Positions 26,395-34,967 of a stretch of DNA of 64,000 nt are shown piece after piece. The notes under the pieces are model-generated. The model was not told the DNA's origin. It made no database searches and was given only the letters and a program-made list of their open reading frames with translations. A program made the translations under genes and the position numbers. Within the stretch, counting starts at the first letter, position 1. Every line of letters begins with the position of its first letter. Source of the stretch: Saccharospirillaceae bacterium (GTDB lineage: Bacteria; Pseudomonadota; Gammaproteobacteria; Pseudomonadales; Oceanobacteraceae); contig JAJOJJ010000020.1 in NCBI GenBank assembly GCA_021208685.1, positions 62,001 to 126,000 on the forward strand, read 5' to 3'.

Positions 26395-26766
26395 ATGATC
26401 AAGTTCCAACTGCTGCTGTGGGCTCTGGGCCTGCTGATGAAGAAAGCTGCGCGCAAAAACCCTGATTTCCGCAAACAACTGGATGGCAAAAATTTTGCGT
26501 TTCAGTTGCAGACCGAAGATGGCGGTATCGTCCGTCACTATGTCATTGCCGACAACAGCGTGAGCAGCAAGCGTAAGGCGCATAACAGTCCGGCCTTTAC
26601 CATCAGCTTCAAAAACGCTGATACCGGTCTGCGTATTCTGACGTCGAAAGACAAGAACGCCTTTATGAAAGGCATTCAGGATAAGGACATTAAAATTGCC
26701 GGTGATCTGTCACTGGTGATGTGGTTCCAGGGTGTGAGCAAATACCTGAAACCGAGAAAAAAATAA
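26395..26766 (+). CDS. SCP2 sterol-binding-like domain protein
   Basis: 123 aa. After a short helical start, the body (DGKNFAFQLQTEDGGI, PAFTISFKNADTGLRIL, then MKGIQDKDIKIAGDLSLVMWF) has the strand-strand-helix pattern and the IxGD signature of SCP2-type lipid-binding domains, which in bacteria often occur as small proteins of unknown role. No signal peptide. It has a clear terminator downstream and follows the DUF1415 gene by 36 bp, with GAGG before the ATG. Lipid or hydrophobic ligand binding is inferred from family only. Confidence 0.75.
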   Translation: MIKFQLLLWALGLLMKKAARKNPDFRKQLDGKNFAFQLQTEDGGIVRHYVIADNSVSSKRKAHNSPAFTISFKNADTGLRILTSKDKNAFMKGIQDKDIKIAGDLSLVMWFQGVSKYLKPRKK

Positions 26767-26775
26767 CACAATAAG

Positions 26776-26806
26776 AAACCGCGGCATTGTCCGCGGTTTT
26801 GTTTTT
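26776..26806 (+). terminator. Terminator after SCP2-like gene
   Basis: AAACCGCGG-CATTGT-CCGCGGTTT followed by TGTTTTT, nine bases after the stop codon. Confidence 0.9.
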
Positions 26807-26845
26807 ACCGTCGCTCTGCGGCGGCCTGGCCGATAGGATATCCGT

Positions 26846-28141
26846 ATGAGCCTGACCCGTCAGATTCTGATAGCCATGATTGCTGCCATTCTGCTTGGCA
26901 GTCTTACCCAGCGCCTGTTGCTGATTCCTGATGTGTTTAACGACCCGTTATGGCAGGAATATTTCCGGTATTTTCTCGATGATCTGCTGATCCAGGGTGT
27001 GTTTCTGCTGGGGGGCAAAATTTTTATCGCCAGCCTGAAAGTGCTGGTGGTGCCGCTGGTGTTTGTATCGCTGGTTTGCGGTGTCTGCCATCTGCGTGAT
27101 CAGGGAGCCCTTGGTCGTCTGAGTCTTAAAACCATTATTCTGTATCTGGCGACGACCGGTCTGGCGATCTCACTGGCGTTGCTGCTGGCGAACTGGTGGC
27201 AACCGGGGATCGGCATCGATAAAAGTACCGGTGGCGCTTATGTGCCGCCGCCGCCGATGGCGCTGATTGATGTGTTGGCCAATATTTTCCCCAGCAATCC
27301 GGTGCAGGCCATGGCCGAAGGCATGATGCTGCAGGTGATTGTCTTTGCCCTGCTGATCGGTGTGGCCATTGGCCGGGCCGGGGAATACGGTGAGCGTATC
27401 GGTGCTCATTTTAATGACTGGAACGAAGTGCTGATGAAGCTGGTTACAATGCTGATGAGCTTCGCGCCCTACGGTGTGTTCTGTTTGCTGTTCACCCTGT
27501 TTGCCGAGCAAGGCATCGGTAAAATCGGTGATCTGGCGCTGTATATGCTGACCGTTGTTGTCGCCCTGCTGGTGCATGGTTTTGTTGTATACCCTCTGTT
27601 GCTGAACGGTTTATCCGGCCTTTCACCGGCGGTCTTTTTACGCAAAATGCGCAATGTGCAGTTGTTTGCCTTCAGTACCGCCTCCAGTACGGCTACGGTT
27701 CCGGTGACGCTGCGTGCCGTTGAACAGCGTCTTGGTGTTAAAAACCGCGTGGCGGCTTTTTCGGTACCGCTGGGAGCGACCATTAATATGGATGGCACGG
27801 CGATCATGCAGGGGGTGGCAACGGCCTTTATTGCTCAGGCCTATGGCATTGATCTGAGTCTGAGTCAGTATTTACTGGTGGTGCTGACCGCTATGCTGGC
27901 CTCCATCGGCACGGCGGGTGTGCCCGGTGTCGGACTGATAACGCTGGCGCTGGTGCTTGAACAGGTACAATTACCGGTCGAAGGCATTGCGCTGATTATT
28001 GGTGTGGACCGCATTCTCGATATGATGCGAACCGCTGTAAACGTCACCGGTGATGCGATGGTTTCCGTCGTGGTAGCGCGCAGTGAAGGTGCGCTCGATC
28101 AGGATATCTACAACAACCCCAACGCGGGAGAACAGAATTGA
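26846..28141 (+). CDS. Dicarboxylate/amino acid:cation symporter (DAACS family)
   Basis: 431-aa inner-membrane transporter of the GltP/DctA type, which co-transports acidic amino acids or C4-dicarboxylates with Na+ or H+. Eight helices and two re-entrant loops are expected. Visible signatures are the Ser-rich hairpin AFSTASSTATVPVTLRAVE, the NMDGTA motif (ATINMDGTAIMQG) for cation binding and the GVPG loop with AVNVTGDA in the last helix. Substrate choice between glutamate/aspartate and succinate cannot be settled. The stop overlaps the start of the next gene by 4 bp. Confidence 0.92.
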   Translation: MSLTRQILIAMIAAILLGSLTQRLLLIPDVFNDPLWQEYFRYFLDDLLIQGVFLLGGKIFIASLKVLVVPLVFVSLVCGVCHLRDQGALGRLSLKTIILYLATTGLAISLALLLANWWQPGIGIDKSTGGAYVPPPPMALIDVLANIFPSNPVQAMAEGMMLQVIVFALLIGVAIGRAGEYGERIGAHFNDWNEVLMKLVTMLMSFAPYGVFCLLFTLFAEQGIGKIGDLALYMLTVVVALLVHGFVVYPLLLNGLSGLSPAVFLRKMRNVQLFAFSTASSTATVPVTLRAVEQRLGVKNRVAAFSVPLGATINMDGTAIMQGVATAFIAQAYGIDLSLSQYLLVVLTAMLASIGTAGVPGVGLITLALVLEQVQLPVEGIALIIGVDRILDMMRTAVNVTGDAMVSVVVARSEGALDQDIYNNPNAGEQN

Positions 28142-28944
28142 ATATGCAGCGCTCTGTACTGATAGGGCTGCTGGCGGGCTTAGCGGCCTGGCCGGTTGCC
28201 GCCATCGAAAACTCCGTACCCGAAACTCCTTTATCTGCACACGGCCAGCAGACCGGAAGTGCTGAGTCCGGTTCTCAGCCGCAGGCGGACATGCTGGCGG
28301 CTGAACAGGCCAGACAACAGACCGAAGACATCATTGCCGCATCGGGTCTGGAAGGGCTGAGTGAACAGGCACGCAATCTTGCGCAGCAGGTGCTGAACGA
28401 AACTCAGGCACCGCTGGGATTTCAGTACGATGTGGTTGATCGTCTGGCCACGCAGTGGGCACCAGACGCTCTGCAGACTACGCTGGCCGGTGCGCTGGCG
28501 GCGCTGAATGATCAGCAACGCGAACAGTTAAGGAGCACGCTGAACAGCCGCCGTCTGCAGAATGCACGCAGCAAAGAGCTGAGCGCGATTGCTGATCAGG
28601 ATAACCGCAGTTATCAGGATTACATCAGCCGTCTGCGGCAGCAGCCGCCAGCCGCCGCACGCGTAGCCCTGATACAGCAGCTGGATGAAGCCATGCAGTT
28701 TTCGGCCTTGCTCAGCGTTACCCGCAGCAGCGTTTATCCGCAATTGCAGGCGGTATTGCGTGACTGGCAGCCACCGCAAAACTGGCAGGCCGGACTGCAG
28801 CGGGATGTGACAGAGTTCTTGCTGTACGTTCACCGCACCACGCCGAACGATGAGCTTCAGCGTCTGGTTCAGGCCTACCGTGAACCGGTGTTGCAGCAAT
28901 GGCTGGCGGGGGTGAAGAAAAGCCTGAGCCATCAGGCGGGATAA
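28138..28944 (+). CDS. Secreted helical protein of unknown function
   Basis: 268 aa with an N-terminal signal peptide (cleavage near PVAAIE, about residue 22). The rest is almost entirely helical, Gln/Ala/Leu-rich and without cysteines, predicting a periplasmic helical bundle. Two starts are possible: TTG at 28138 overlapping the symporter stop (7 bases after GGGAG) or ATG at 28144. I do not recognise the family; its general shape recalls small helical periplasmic proteins such as DUF2059. The translational overlap suggests joint expression with the transporter. Confidence 0.7.
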   Translation: MNMQRSVLIGLLAGLAAWPVAAIENSVPETPLSAHGQQTGSAESGSQPQADMLAAEQARQQTEDIIAASGLEGLSEQARNLAQQVLNETQAPLGFQYDVVDRLATQWAPDALQTTLAGALAALNDQQREQLRSTLNSRRLQNARSKELSAIADQDNRSYQDYISRLRQQPPAAARVALIQQLDEAMQFSALLSVTRSSVYPQLQAVLRDWQPPQNWQAGLQRDVTEFLLYVHRTTPNDELQRLVQAYREPVLQQWLAGVKKSLSHQAG

Positions 28945-28960
28945 CGTCTGTTGCTGTAAA

Positions 28961-28984
28961 AAAGCCGCGATGGCGGCTTTTTTT
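28961..28984 (+). terminator. Bidirectional terminator
   Basis: AAAGCCGC-GATG-GCGGCTTT flanked by A on the left and T on the right. It lies between two convergent genes ending at 28944 and 29004. Confidence 0.9.
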
Positions 28985-29003
28985 ATCAGCGACAGAATAC
29001 GGG

Positions 29004-30398
29004 TTAATGATTCAGCAGCTGCACCAGTTCACTCAGATCATCCATGCGGCCCAGCAGGTTGGCCGTAACCTCATCCACGCTTTCGGCGCGTAAGTGCAGG
29101 GTGTCGAGCAGAAAATCTTCCGGTTGCTCGAAGGGGCCATCACCAAAGCCGTGACGGCGCAGGCTGCGGGTCGCGACATACAGCAGCCGTGCATAATCGG
29201 CATGCTCGCCTTCGTAATAAGGGTTGTGCTGCTGGCGCAGCGCCATCACCAGTTCTTCCGGCATACGCCATTGTTGCAGCAGACAGGCAGAAAGCTGTTC
29301 CCGGGTCAGACCCAGCAGGTGACGCTCAACATAAAAGCGGTTGATGTGCGGGTTGGCTTCAATGTGGCGGTTTACCAGCGAGAATTGTGGCGGAAAAACA
29401 TGACCCAGAATCAGGAAGCCAAAGTTATGCAGCAGGCCGCACAAATACGCCAGCCCCTGACTCGGACGATGACGGGCGGGCATCAGCTTGGTCAGTTCTC
29501 CGCACAGTGCCGCCGTCACGACCGCCTGTTGCCAGAACGGGGCATAGCCGTGCGGGCCTTCTTTCGGCACCGACAGCGTGCGGCCCAGAGCCAGACCCAG
29601 GGCAAGGTTGATCACCAGATCAAACCCCAGTACGCGGATGACCGCTTCTTCTACGGTTTTGATCTCGCCGCGGATGCCGTAATAAGGCGAACGGGCCCAG
29701 CTGACGACCTGTGCAGACATGCCCGGATCAAGCTCGACCGCCTGTGCCAGTGACAGAGTGTCGGCATTCTGATCGACGCGCAGTTCAATAATACGCCGTG
29801 CGGTTTCCGGCAGCGGTGGCAGATCGAGGGTTTCTGCCAGACGCTGACGAATGCGCAGGGGGGTGAACTGGCGGATGGCCGCGTGTACATCTTCCAGATC
29901 CTGTTGCGGATCGTTGTAGTGAATATCGGTCATCAGCGGTGCGGTATAGCTGCCGATGCGTGAGCTGGTGGTCAGGCTGCGGAATTGTTCCATCGGCACT
30001 TTCAGCCACTCGTGTCCGGCACCGGAGACGATGAACAGCTCACTTTGCTGCAGCAAGGCGTCGTCGACCAGACTTTCCAGTTTGGTCACCTGCGGCAGGG
30101 CCGGGAATTCATCCAGACCGTGCTGTTTTTTCAGGCGTTCCAGCTCGGTGGCGGACAGCGCGGTAAATTGCCGGCCGAGCTGATGGGCAAGCTGGTTCAG
30201 GTCGAGCATGCGGTTGCCGGGGATCACAACCTGCACTTTGCCCAGGTCGTCCTTGAGGAAAACGACGTTGGCAACTTTGGCAGAGTAGGAGGCCGGTGGA
30301 TTGCTTTGCATAAGGTGGAACAGCTCCTCGTCGTCGGTCAGGCTGTAATCAATGTGCCAGTCGTCCAGTACTTTCATTACGGTGGCAGGGATGGCCAT
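29004..30398 (-). CDS. YbaK-like plus HDOD domain signalling protein
   Basis: 464 aa. Residues 1-150 resemble the YbaK/aminoacyl-tRNA-deacylase domain (ATVMKVLDDWHIDYS, NVVFLKDDLGKVQVVIPG, LNQLAHQLG). Residues about 195-400 form an HDOD domain (LPPLPETARRIIELRVD, ELDPGMSAQVVSWARSP, AYLCGLLHNFGFLILGH), a catalytically degenerate relative of HD phosphohydrolases. The combination is also found next to recG in Pseudomonas (from memory). HDOD proteins usually act as signalling scaffolds; whether the YbaK part still edits tRNA is unclear. Its start lies 120 bp from the recG stop on the same strand. Confidence 0.85.
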   Translation of the reverse strand: MAIPATVMKVLDDWHIDYSLTDDEELFHLMQSNPPASYSAKVANVVFLKDDLGKVQVVIPGNRMLDLNQLAHQLGRQFTALSATELERLKKQHGLDEFPALPQVTKLESLVDDALLQQSELFIVSGAGHEWLKVPMEQFRSLTTSSRIGSYTAPLMTDIHYNDPQQDLEDVHAAIRQFTPLRIRQRLAETLDLPPLPETARRIIELRVDQNADTLSLAQAVELDPGMSAQVVSWARSPYYGIRGEIKTVEEAVIRVLGFDLVINLALGLALGRTLSVPKEGPHGYAPFWQQAVVTAALCGELTKLMPARHRPSQGLAYLCGLLHNFGFLILGHVFPPQFSLVNRHIEANPHINRFYVERHLLGLTREQLSACLLQQWRMPEELVMALRQQHNPYYEGEHADYARLLYVATRSLRRHGFGDGPFEQPEDFLLDTLHLRAESVDEVTANLLGRMDDLSELVQLLNH

Positions 30399-30519
30399 AC
30401 TGAATTCCGTTTGCTGATCGTTTAGGGGTGGAGATAACTATAGACCAGCCTGCTGCATCTGCTGGGGCAGAGTGTGTGATTGGTGTCATGATTCTGGCCC
30501 GCGGTGGAGCTCAGAGGCA

Positions 30520-32598
30520 TCAGACGTTGGCGAAACGTTCGGCGTCGCCCAGCCAGCGCTGAATCAGAGGCTCTACCGTGTGCGGATGCAGCGTCCACAG
30601 CTGCTGGGCCATATCACGTACCTGGGGCAGCAGATCGCCATCGCGCTGCAGATCGGCGACACGCAGCATCTGCAAACCGGTCTGGCGGGTGCCGAGCAGC
30701 TCGCCGGGGCCACGGATCTGCAGATCCTGTTCGGCAATGTAGAAGCCATCCTGGCTGTCACGTATGACCTGCAGGCGCTGTTTGCTGGTAAAGGATAAAG
30801 GTGCCTTGTACAGCAGCACGCAGTGACTCTTGGCGCTGCCCCGCCCGACCCGGCCGCGCAACTGATGCAGCTGCGCCAGACCCAGACGTTCAGGGTTTTC
30901 GATAATCATCAGGCTGGCGTTGGGCACATCGACGCCGACTTCAATCACCGTGGTGGCCACCAGAAGATCCAGTTCGTGGGCTTTAAAGCGCGCCATGATG
31001 TCGGCTTTTGCGGCGGCTTTCATGCGCCCGTGCACCAGACCGATGCGCAGATGCGGCAGAGCTTCGGCCAGTTCCTGTGCGGTGTTCTCCGCCGCCTGAC
31101 ACTGCAAGGCCTCACTCTCTTCAATCAGAGTGCAGACCCAATAGGCCTGCGCGCCTTCTGCACAGGCACGATTGACCCGTTCAATGACTTCCGGGCGGCG
31201 CTGCTCGCTGATGGCGACGGTGGTAATCGGGCTGCGGCCGGGCGGCAGCTCGTCGATGACGGAGGTATCCAGATCGGCATAAGCACTCATCGCCAGTGTG
31301 CGCGGAATGGGCGTCGCGGTCATGATCAGCTGGTGTGGCGATAACGTCTGCGCCACGCCTTTTTCGCGCAATGACAGGCGCTGATGCACGCCAAAGCGGT
31401 GCTGCTCGTCGATAATAATCAGCCCCAGCCGGGCGAAGTGCACATCGTCCTGAAACAGCGCGTGGGTGCCGACCACCAGTTGCGCAGTGCCATCCGCAAT
31501 GTCGGCCAGCGAGCGTTCACGCGCCTTGCCTTTGACCTTGCCGGCCAGCCAGCCAAGCTTTATGCCCAGTGGTTCAAACCAGCCGGACAGGTTGTTGAGG
31601 TGCTGCTCGGCGAGAATTTCGGTGGGTGCCATGAGCGCTACCTGAAATCCGGCCTGCAGCAGATCGCAGGCCGCGAGGGCAGCAACCAGGGTTTTGCCTG
31701 AACCGACATCGCCCTGCACCAGACGCAGCATAGGGTAAGGCTGGGTCAGATCCTGTTCGATTTCACTCACCACCCGTTGCTGGGCGCCGGTCGGCGTAAA
31801 CGGCAGCTGCTGCAGCAGTGCCTGCTGCAGGGATTTATCGCTGTGAATGGCGGGAGCTTCGTCGGCCTGAACCTGCGCCCGTAATTTATGCAGAGACAGC
31901 TGGTGGGCGAGAAGTTCTTCCAGAATCAGGCGCTTCTGCGCCGGGTGCTGGCCGCTTTCCAGTAACGCCAGATTGGTTTCCCGCGGAGGCATGTGCAAAA
32001 ACAGCAGGGCATCTTTCAGCGTTGGCAGACGCCATTGCTGCAGCCAGCTGGCGGGCAACAGATCGGTCAGATCGACCTGGTCGGCCTGAAGCAACTCCAG
32101 CGCCTGCTCATGCAGTAAACGCAGGCGCTGCTGGCTGATGCCATCGGTGGCCGGGTACACCGGCGTCAGGCTCGGTTCCAGCGCCACATCGAGGCCTTCT
32201 TCCAGCCGCGTGTATTCCGGATGATAAAGCTCCAGTCCGCTGGCACCGCGACGCGGCTCGCCATAGCAGCGGATCGTGGTGCCGGTGCTGAACTGGTTTT
32301 TCTGGGCGGCGCTGAAGTGGTAGAAACGCAGGCTGATGACACCGCTGTGATCCTGCAGCTTGACCAGCAGGCTGCGGCGCTTGCCAAACAACACGGTAGC
32401 ACCGCGCACTTCGCCCTGAATCACCGCCGGACGCATCGGTTGCAGCGCTCCGATGGGGGTGATCTGGCTGCGGTCTTCGTAACGGAAAGGCAGGTGGAAA
32501 AACAGATCCGCCAGACTGCGGATCTGTAGCTTGTGCAGCTGTTCGGCCAGTTTCGGGCCGACGCCTTTCAGCTCGGTGATCTGGCTGAGTTTTGCCAC
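30520..32598 (-). CDS. recG: ATP-dependent DNA helicase RecG
   Basis: Branched-DNA helicase that regresses stalled replication forks and processes Holliday junctions. 692 aa. The N-terminal wedge/OB domain contains LKGVGPKLAEQLHKL and FFHLPFRYEDRS. Helicase motif I is GDVGSGKTLVA, motif II is IIDEQHRFG, motif III TATPIPRTL, and motif VI QLRGRVGRG. The C-terminal FANV end is complete. The oxyR gene is 13 bp upstream on the same strand. Confidence 0.97.
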   Translation of the reverse strand: MAKLSQITELKGVGPKLAEQLHKLQIRSLADLFFHLPFRYEDRSQITPIGALQPMRPAVIQGEVRGATVLFGKRRSLLVKLQDHSGVISLRFYHFSAAQKNQFSTGTTIRCYGEPRRGASGLELYHPEYTRLEEGLDVALEPSLTPVYPATDGISQQRLRLLHEQALELLQADQVDLTDLLPASWLQQWRLPTLKDALLFLHMPPRETNLALLESGQHPAQKRLILEELLAHQLSLHKLRAQVQADEAPAIHSDKSLQQALLQQLPFTPTGAQQRVVSEIEQDLTQPYPMLRLVQGDVGSGKTLVAALAACDLLQAGFQVALMAPTEILAEQHLNNLSGWFEPLGIKLGWLAGKVKGKARERSLADIADGTAQLVVGTHALFQDDVHFARLGLIIIDEQHRFGVHQRLSLREKGVAQTLSPHQLIMTATPIPRTLAMSAYADLDTSVIDELPPGRSPITTVAISEQRRPEVIERVNRACAEGAQAYWVCTLIEESEALQCQAAENTAQELAEALPHLRIGLVHGRMKAAAKADIMARFKAHELDLLVATTVIEVGVDVPNASLMIIENPERLGLAQLHQLRGRVGRGSAKSHCVLLYKAPLSFTSKQRLQVIRDSQDGFYIAEQDLQIRGPGELLGTRQTGLQMLRVADLQRDGDLLPQVRDMAQQLWTLHPHTVEPLIQRWLGDAERFANV

Positions 32599-32611
32599 GC
32601 GTTACCAGCCC

Positions 32612-33511
32612 TCAGGGTTCCAGACGGCACTGACGGGCAGTGCTCAGCAACAGGTCAATCGCCTGACCGCGCGGGAAACTGGCGCGCCAGGCCAGCGCCA
32701 CGGTGCGGAAGGGCGCCGGGGTTTTGAATGGGCGGGTGGTGACCAGATTCTGGTCGAGGTTGCTGACGGCGGATTCCGGCAACACGGTAATGCCCAGTCC
32801 GGTGGCGACCATGTGCTTCAGGGTTTCCAGTGAACTGCCTTCGAGCACACTGCCGAGCCGGGTGTGATGTTTACGCGACAGTGCCGGACAGTGTTCGAAC
32901 ACCTGATCACGGAAGCAGTGGCCTTCACCCAGCATCAGCAGATCTTCATCGGCCAGTTGTTCGGCCTCAATGCTTTGCTGTTTACACCACGGGTGGTTCT
33001 TTGGCAGAACGACGACAAAGTTCTCGTCGTACAGTGGCCGGGTCAGTACATCAGCTTCGGTAAAGGGCAGGGCGACGATGATGGCATCCAGTTCACCGTC
33101 ACGCAGCTGACGGCGCAGTACACCGGTGTAATTCTCTTCCAGATACAGCGGCATGGTTGGTGCCTGCTGGTGAATCTGCGGTACCAGATGGGGAAACAGG
33201 TAGGGGCCAATGGTGAAAATCGCGCCGAGCTTCAGCGGGGTACTGAGCTGGTCTTTACCGGCACTGGCCAGTTCGCGGATGGTGCGCGCCTCTTCCAGTA
33301 CCCGTTGTGCCTGAGTCACGATACGCTCACCCAGCGGCGTAACCGTGACCGAGCTTTTGCTGCGTTCAAATATCGCAACGTCTAACTCGCTTTCCAGTTT
33401 TTTTATCGCTACGCTCAGCGTCGGCTGACTGACAAAGCACTTTTCCGCTGCCCGGCCAAAATGACGTTCCTGAGCAAGAGTCACGATGTATTTGAGTTCG
33501 GTCAGCGTCAT
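32612..33511 (-). CDS. oxyR: Hydrogen peroxide-sensing regulator OxyR
   Basis: LysR-family activator of peroxide defence genes. 299 aa. N-terminal HTH: ELKYIVTLAQERHFGRAAE and VSQPTLSVAIKKLE. The sensing cysteines are present at Cys199 (GEGHCFRDQ) and Cys208 (FEHCPA), at the same positions as the disulfide-forming pair of E. coli OxyR, so redox switching is expected. The 13-bp gap to recG suggests cotranscription, as in Pseudomonas. Divergent from the SDR gene at 33681. Confidence 0.95.
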   Translation of the reverse strand: MTLTELKYIVTLAQERHFGRAAEKCFVSQPTLSVAIKKLESELDVAIFERSKSSVTVTPLGERIVTQAQRVLEEARTIRELASAGKDQLSTPLKLGAIFTIGPYLFPHLVPQIHQQAPTMPLYLEENYTGVLRRQLRDGELDAIIVALPFTEADVLTRPLYDENFVVVLPKNHPWCKQQSIEAEQLADEDLLMLGEGHCFRDQVFEHCPALSRKHHTRLGSVLEGSSLETLKHMVATGLGITVLPESAVSNLDQNLVTTRPFKTPAPFRTVALAWRASFPRGQAIDLLLSTARQCRLEP

Positions 33512-33680
33512 AAGGGTTCCTTAATTGTTACCTTGTATGGGTGCCGGAATTTTAATTTAGCTTACCTATTAAATCCGGGTGAATAAAGCCCGTGGGGGCT
33601 GGATGCTGTCCGTTGGCTAAAATAATAATGAATATGCGGCCTGCTGGGCTGCTCCAGACTGAGCGCAAGAGGAGAATTAC

Positions 33681-34532
33681 ATGGCTCGGATTCTGATTGT
33701 GGGGGCAGGAGATATTGGCGGTAATCTGGCGCAGCAGCTTCAGGCTGGCGGGCATCAGGTGTGGGGAGTCCGCCGCTCCGATAAACCAATCGGTGAAGGT
33801 ATTGGCCTGATTCAGGCCGATGTGGCGGATGCCGAAACGCTGCAGTCATTACCTGAAGATCTGGATATCCTGGTCTACAGCGTGGCGTCGCCGGTGTTCT
33901 CAAAAGAGGGCTATCACGATTATTACTACAAAGGATTGCGTAATGTGCTGCGGGCACTGAAAGGCCAGAAGCTTAAACGCGCGTTCTTTGTCTCCAGTTC
34001 CAGCGTCTACCACCAGATGCAGGGTGAGTGGGTCGACGAAACCACCGAAACCAAACCCACAAGCTTTGCCGGTAAAGAAATGCTGGCCGCGGAACAGGCG
34101 CTGCTGAACGATAAACTGCCCGGTACGGTGGTGCGTTTTACCGGTATTTATGGCCCCGGACGTACCCGTATGATTGAGCAGGCGCGGCAGGGCAGCCACT
34201 GTGATCCGGAGCCGCCGGTGTGGACCAACCGCATTCACCGCGATGATTGTCTGGGGGTTTTGCAATGGCTGATTGAGCGCGCTCTGGCGGATAAACCGCT
34301 GGACGACATTTATCTGGCCACCGATGACGAGCCGGCCACGCTGTTCGATGTGCTGGAGTGGATGAAAGACCGTATCGGTGATGTGGAACCGGATCACGAT
34401 GTGCCGGAAGCCTCACGCCGGGCAAACCGTCGCTGTTCCAATAAACGCCTGCGTGAGCTGGGCTACGATTTTAAATTCAGCAATTACCGCGAAGGCTATG
34501 ACCAGTTGCTGACCGAGATGGGGCTGATCTAG
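33681..34532 (+). CDS. NAD-dependent epimerase/dehydratase-like SDR protein
   Basis: 283-aa extended short-chain dehydrogenase-like protein. N-terminal Rossmann motif ILIVGAGDIGGNLA, then FFVSSSSVYH (the catalytic Ser/Tyr region, but the usual YxxxK is not evident: FAGKEMLAAEQAL has no Tyr), VVRFTGIYGPG, and the terminal DFKFSNYREGYDQLL. This matches the YeeZ-like subgroup of atypical SDRs, possibly NADP-binding without oxidoreductase activity. AGAGGAG precedes the ATG. It marks the last conserved-type gene before the chemosensory cluster. Confidence 0.8.
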   Translation: MARILIVGAGDIGGNLAQQLQAGGHQVWGVRRSDKPIGEGIGLIQADVADAETLQSLPEDLDILVYSVASPVFSKEGYHDYYYKGLRNVLRALKGQKLKRAFFVSSSSVYHQMQGEWVDETTETKPTSFAGKEMLAAEQALLNDKLPGTVVRFTGIYGPGRTRMIEQARQGSHCDPEPPVWTNRIHRDDCLGVLQWLIERALADKPLDDIYLATDDEPATLFDVLEWMKDRIGDVEPDHDVPEASRRANRRCSNKRLRELGYDFKFSNYREGYDQLLTEMGLI

Positions 34533-34571
34533 CAGGCTGTGTCAGCAGCCATGAAAAAAGCGCTCAGCAAT

Positions 34572-34596
34572 AGCGGAGTCATAGCTCCGCTTTTTT
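34572..34596 (+). terminator. Terminator after SDR gene
   Basis: AGCGGAG-TCATAG-CTCCGCT followed by six T, 40 bp after the stop. The 370 bases beyond it, up to the chemosensory operon, are A/T-rich and hold only promoter-like sequence. Confidence 0.9.
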
Positions 34597-34792
34597 ACAA
34601 TTTGTGAAAACCAACCAACACAATAACACTACGCTCAATGCTTATTTCTTAGTGTTATAAATACGGTTGAAATAACGCATCAATCAGACGAGAAAAGAAT
34701 AAAAAACAGACCGTCGAACTGACTATACGACCAAAACAGCCGATCGCACCCGCGCAAAAAATAACCCTGACAATCAGTATAATTTCTCACGT

Positions 34793-34820
34793 TTGACAGC
34801 TATTCGCCTTCATCTATGTT
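34793..34820 (+). promoter_or_regulatory. Candidate sigma-70 promoter of chemosensory operon
   Basis: TTGACA, 16 bp, TATGTT, about 145 bp before the first receptor gene. A separate TATAAT (34778-34783) lacks a matching -35. I found no sigma-28 (TAAA-N15-GCCGATAA) or sigma-54 element here, so the operon is probably not under flagellar control. Confidence 0.5.
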
Positions 34821-34967
34821 TAGTCAACAAGCCGGACGGAGAGCGATTAAAAGCGGTTAATCCGTATTTTACGTGTTCTGGTCAACAGACCCTGCGCCTT
34901 TCTTTCTGCCCGATGCTTCAACAAATACCCGCATTCTTTTCCGCAGAATAACCGCAGGACACTTGTT

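Noticed and set aside
34700..34770. Sigma-28 flagellar promoter before the chemosensory operon (GCCGAT present)
   Set aside because: GCCGAT occurs at about 34740 but no TAAA lies 15 bases upstream, so the match is by chance.
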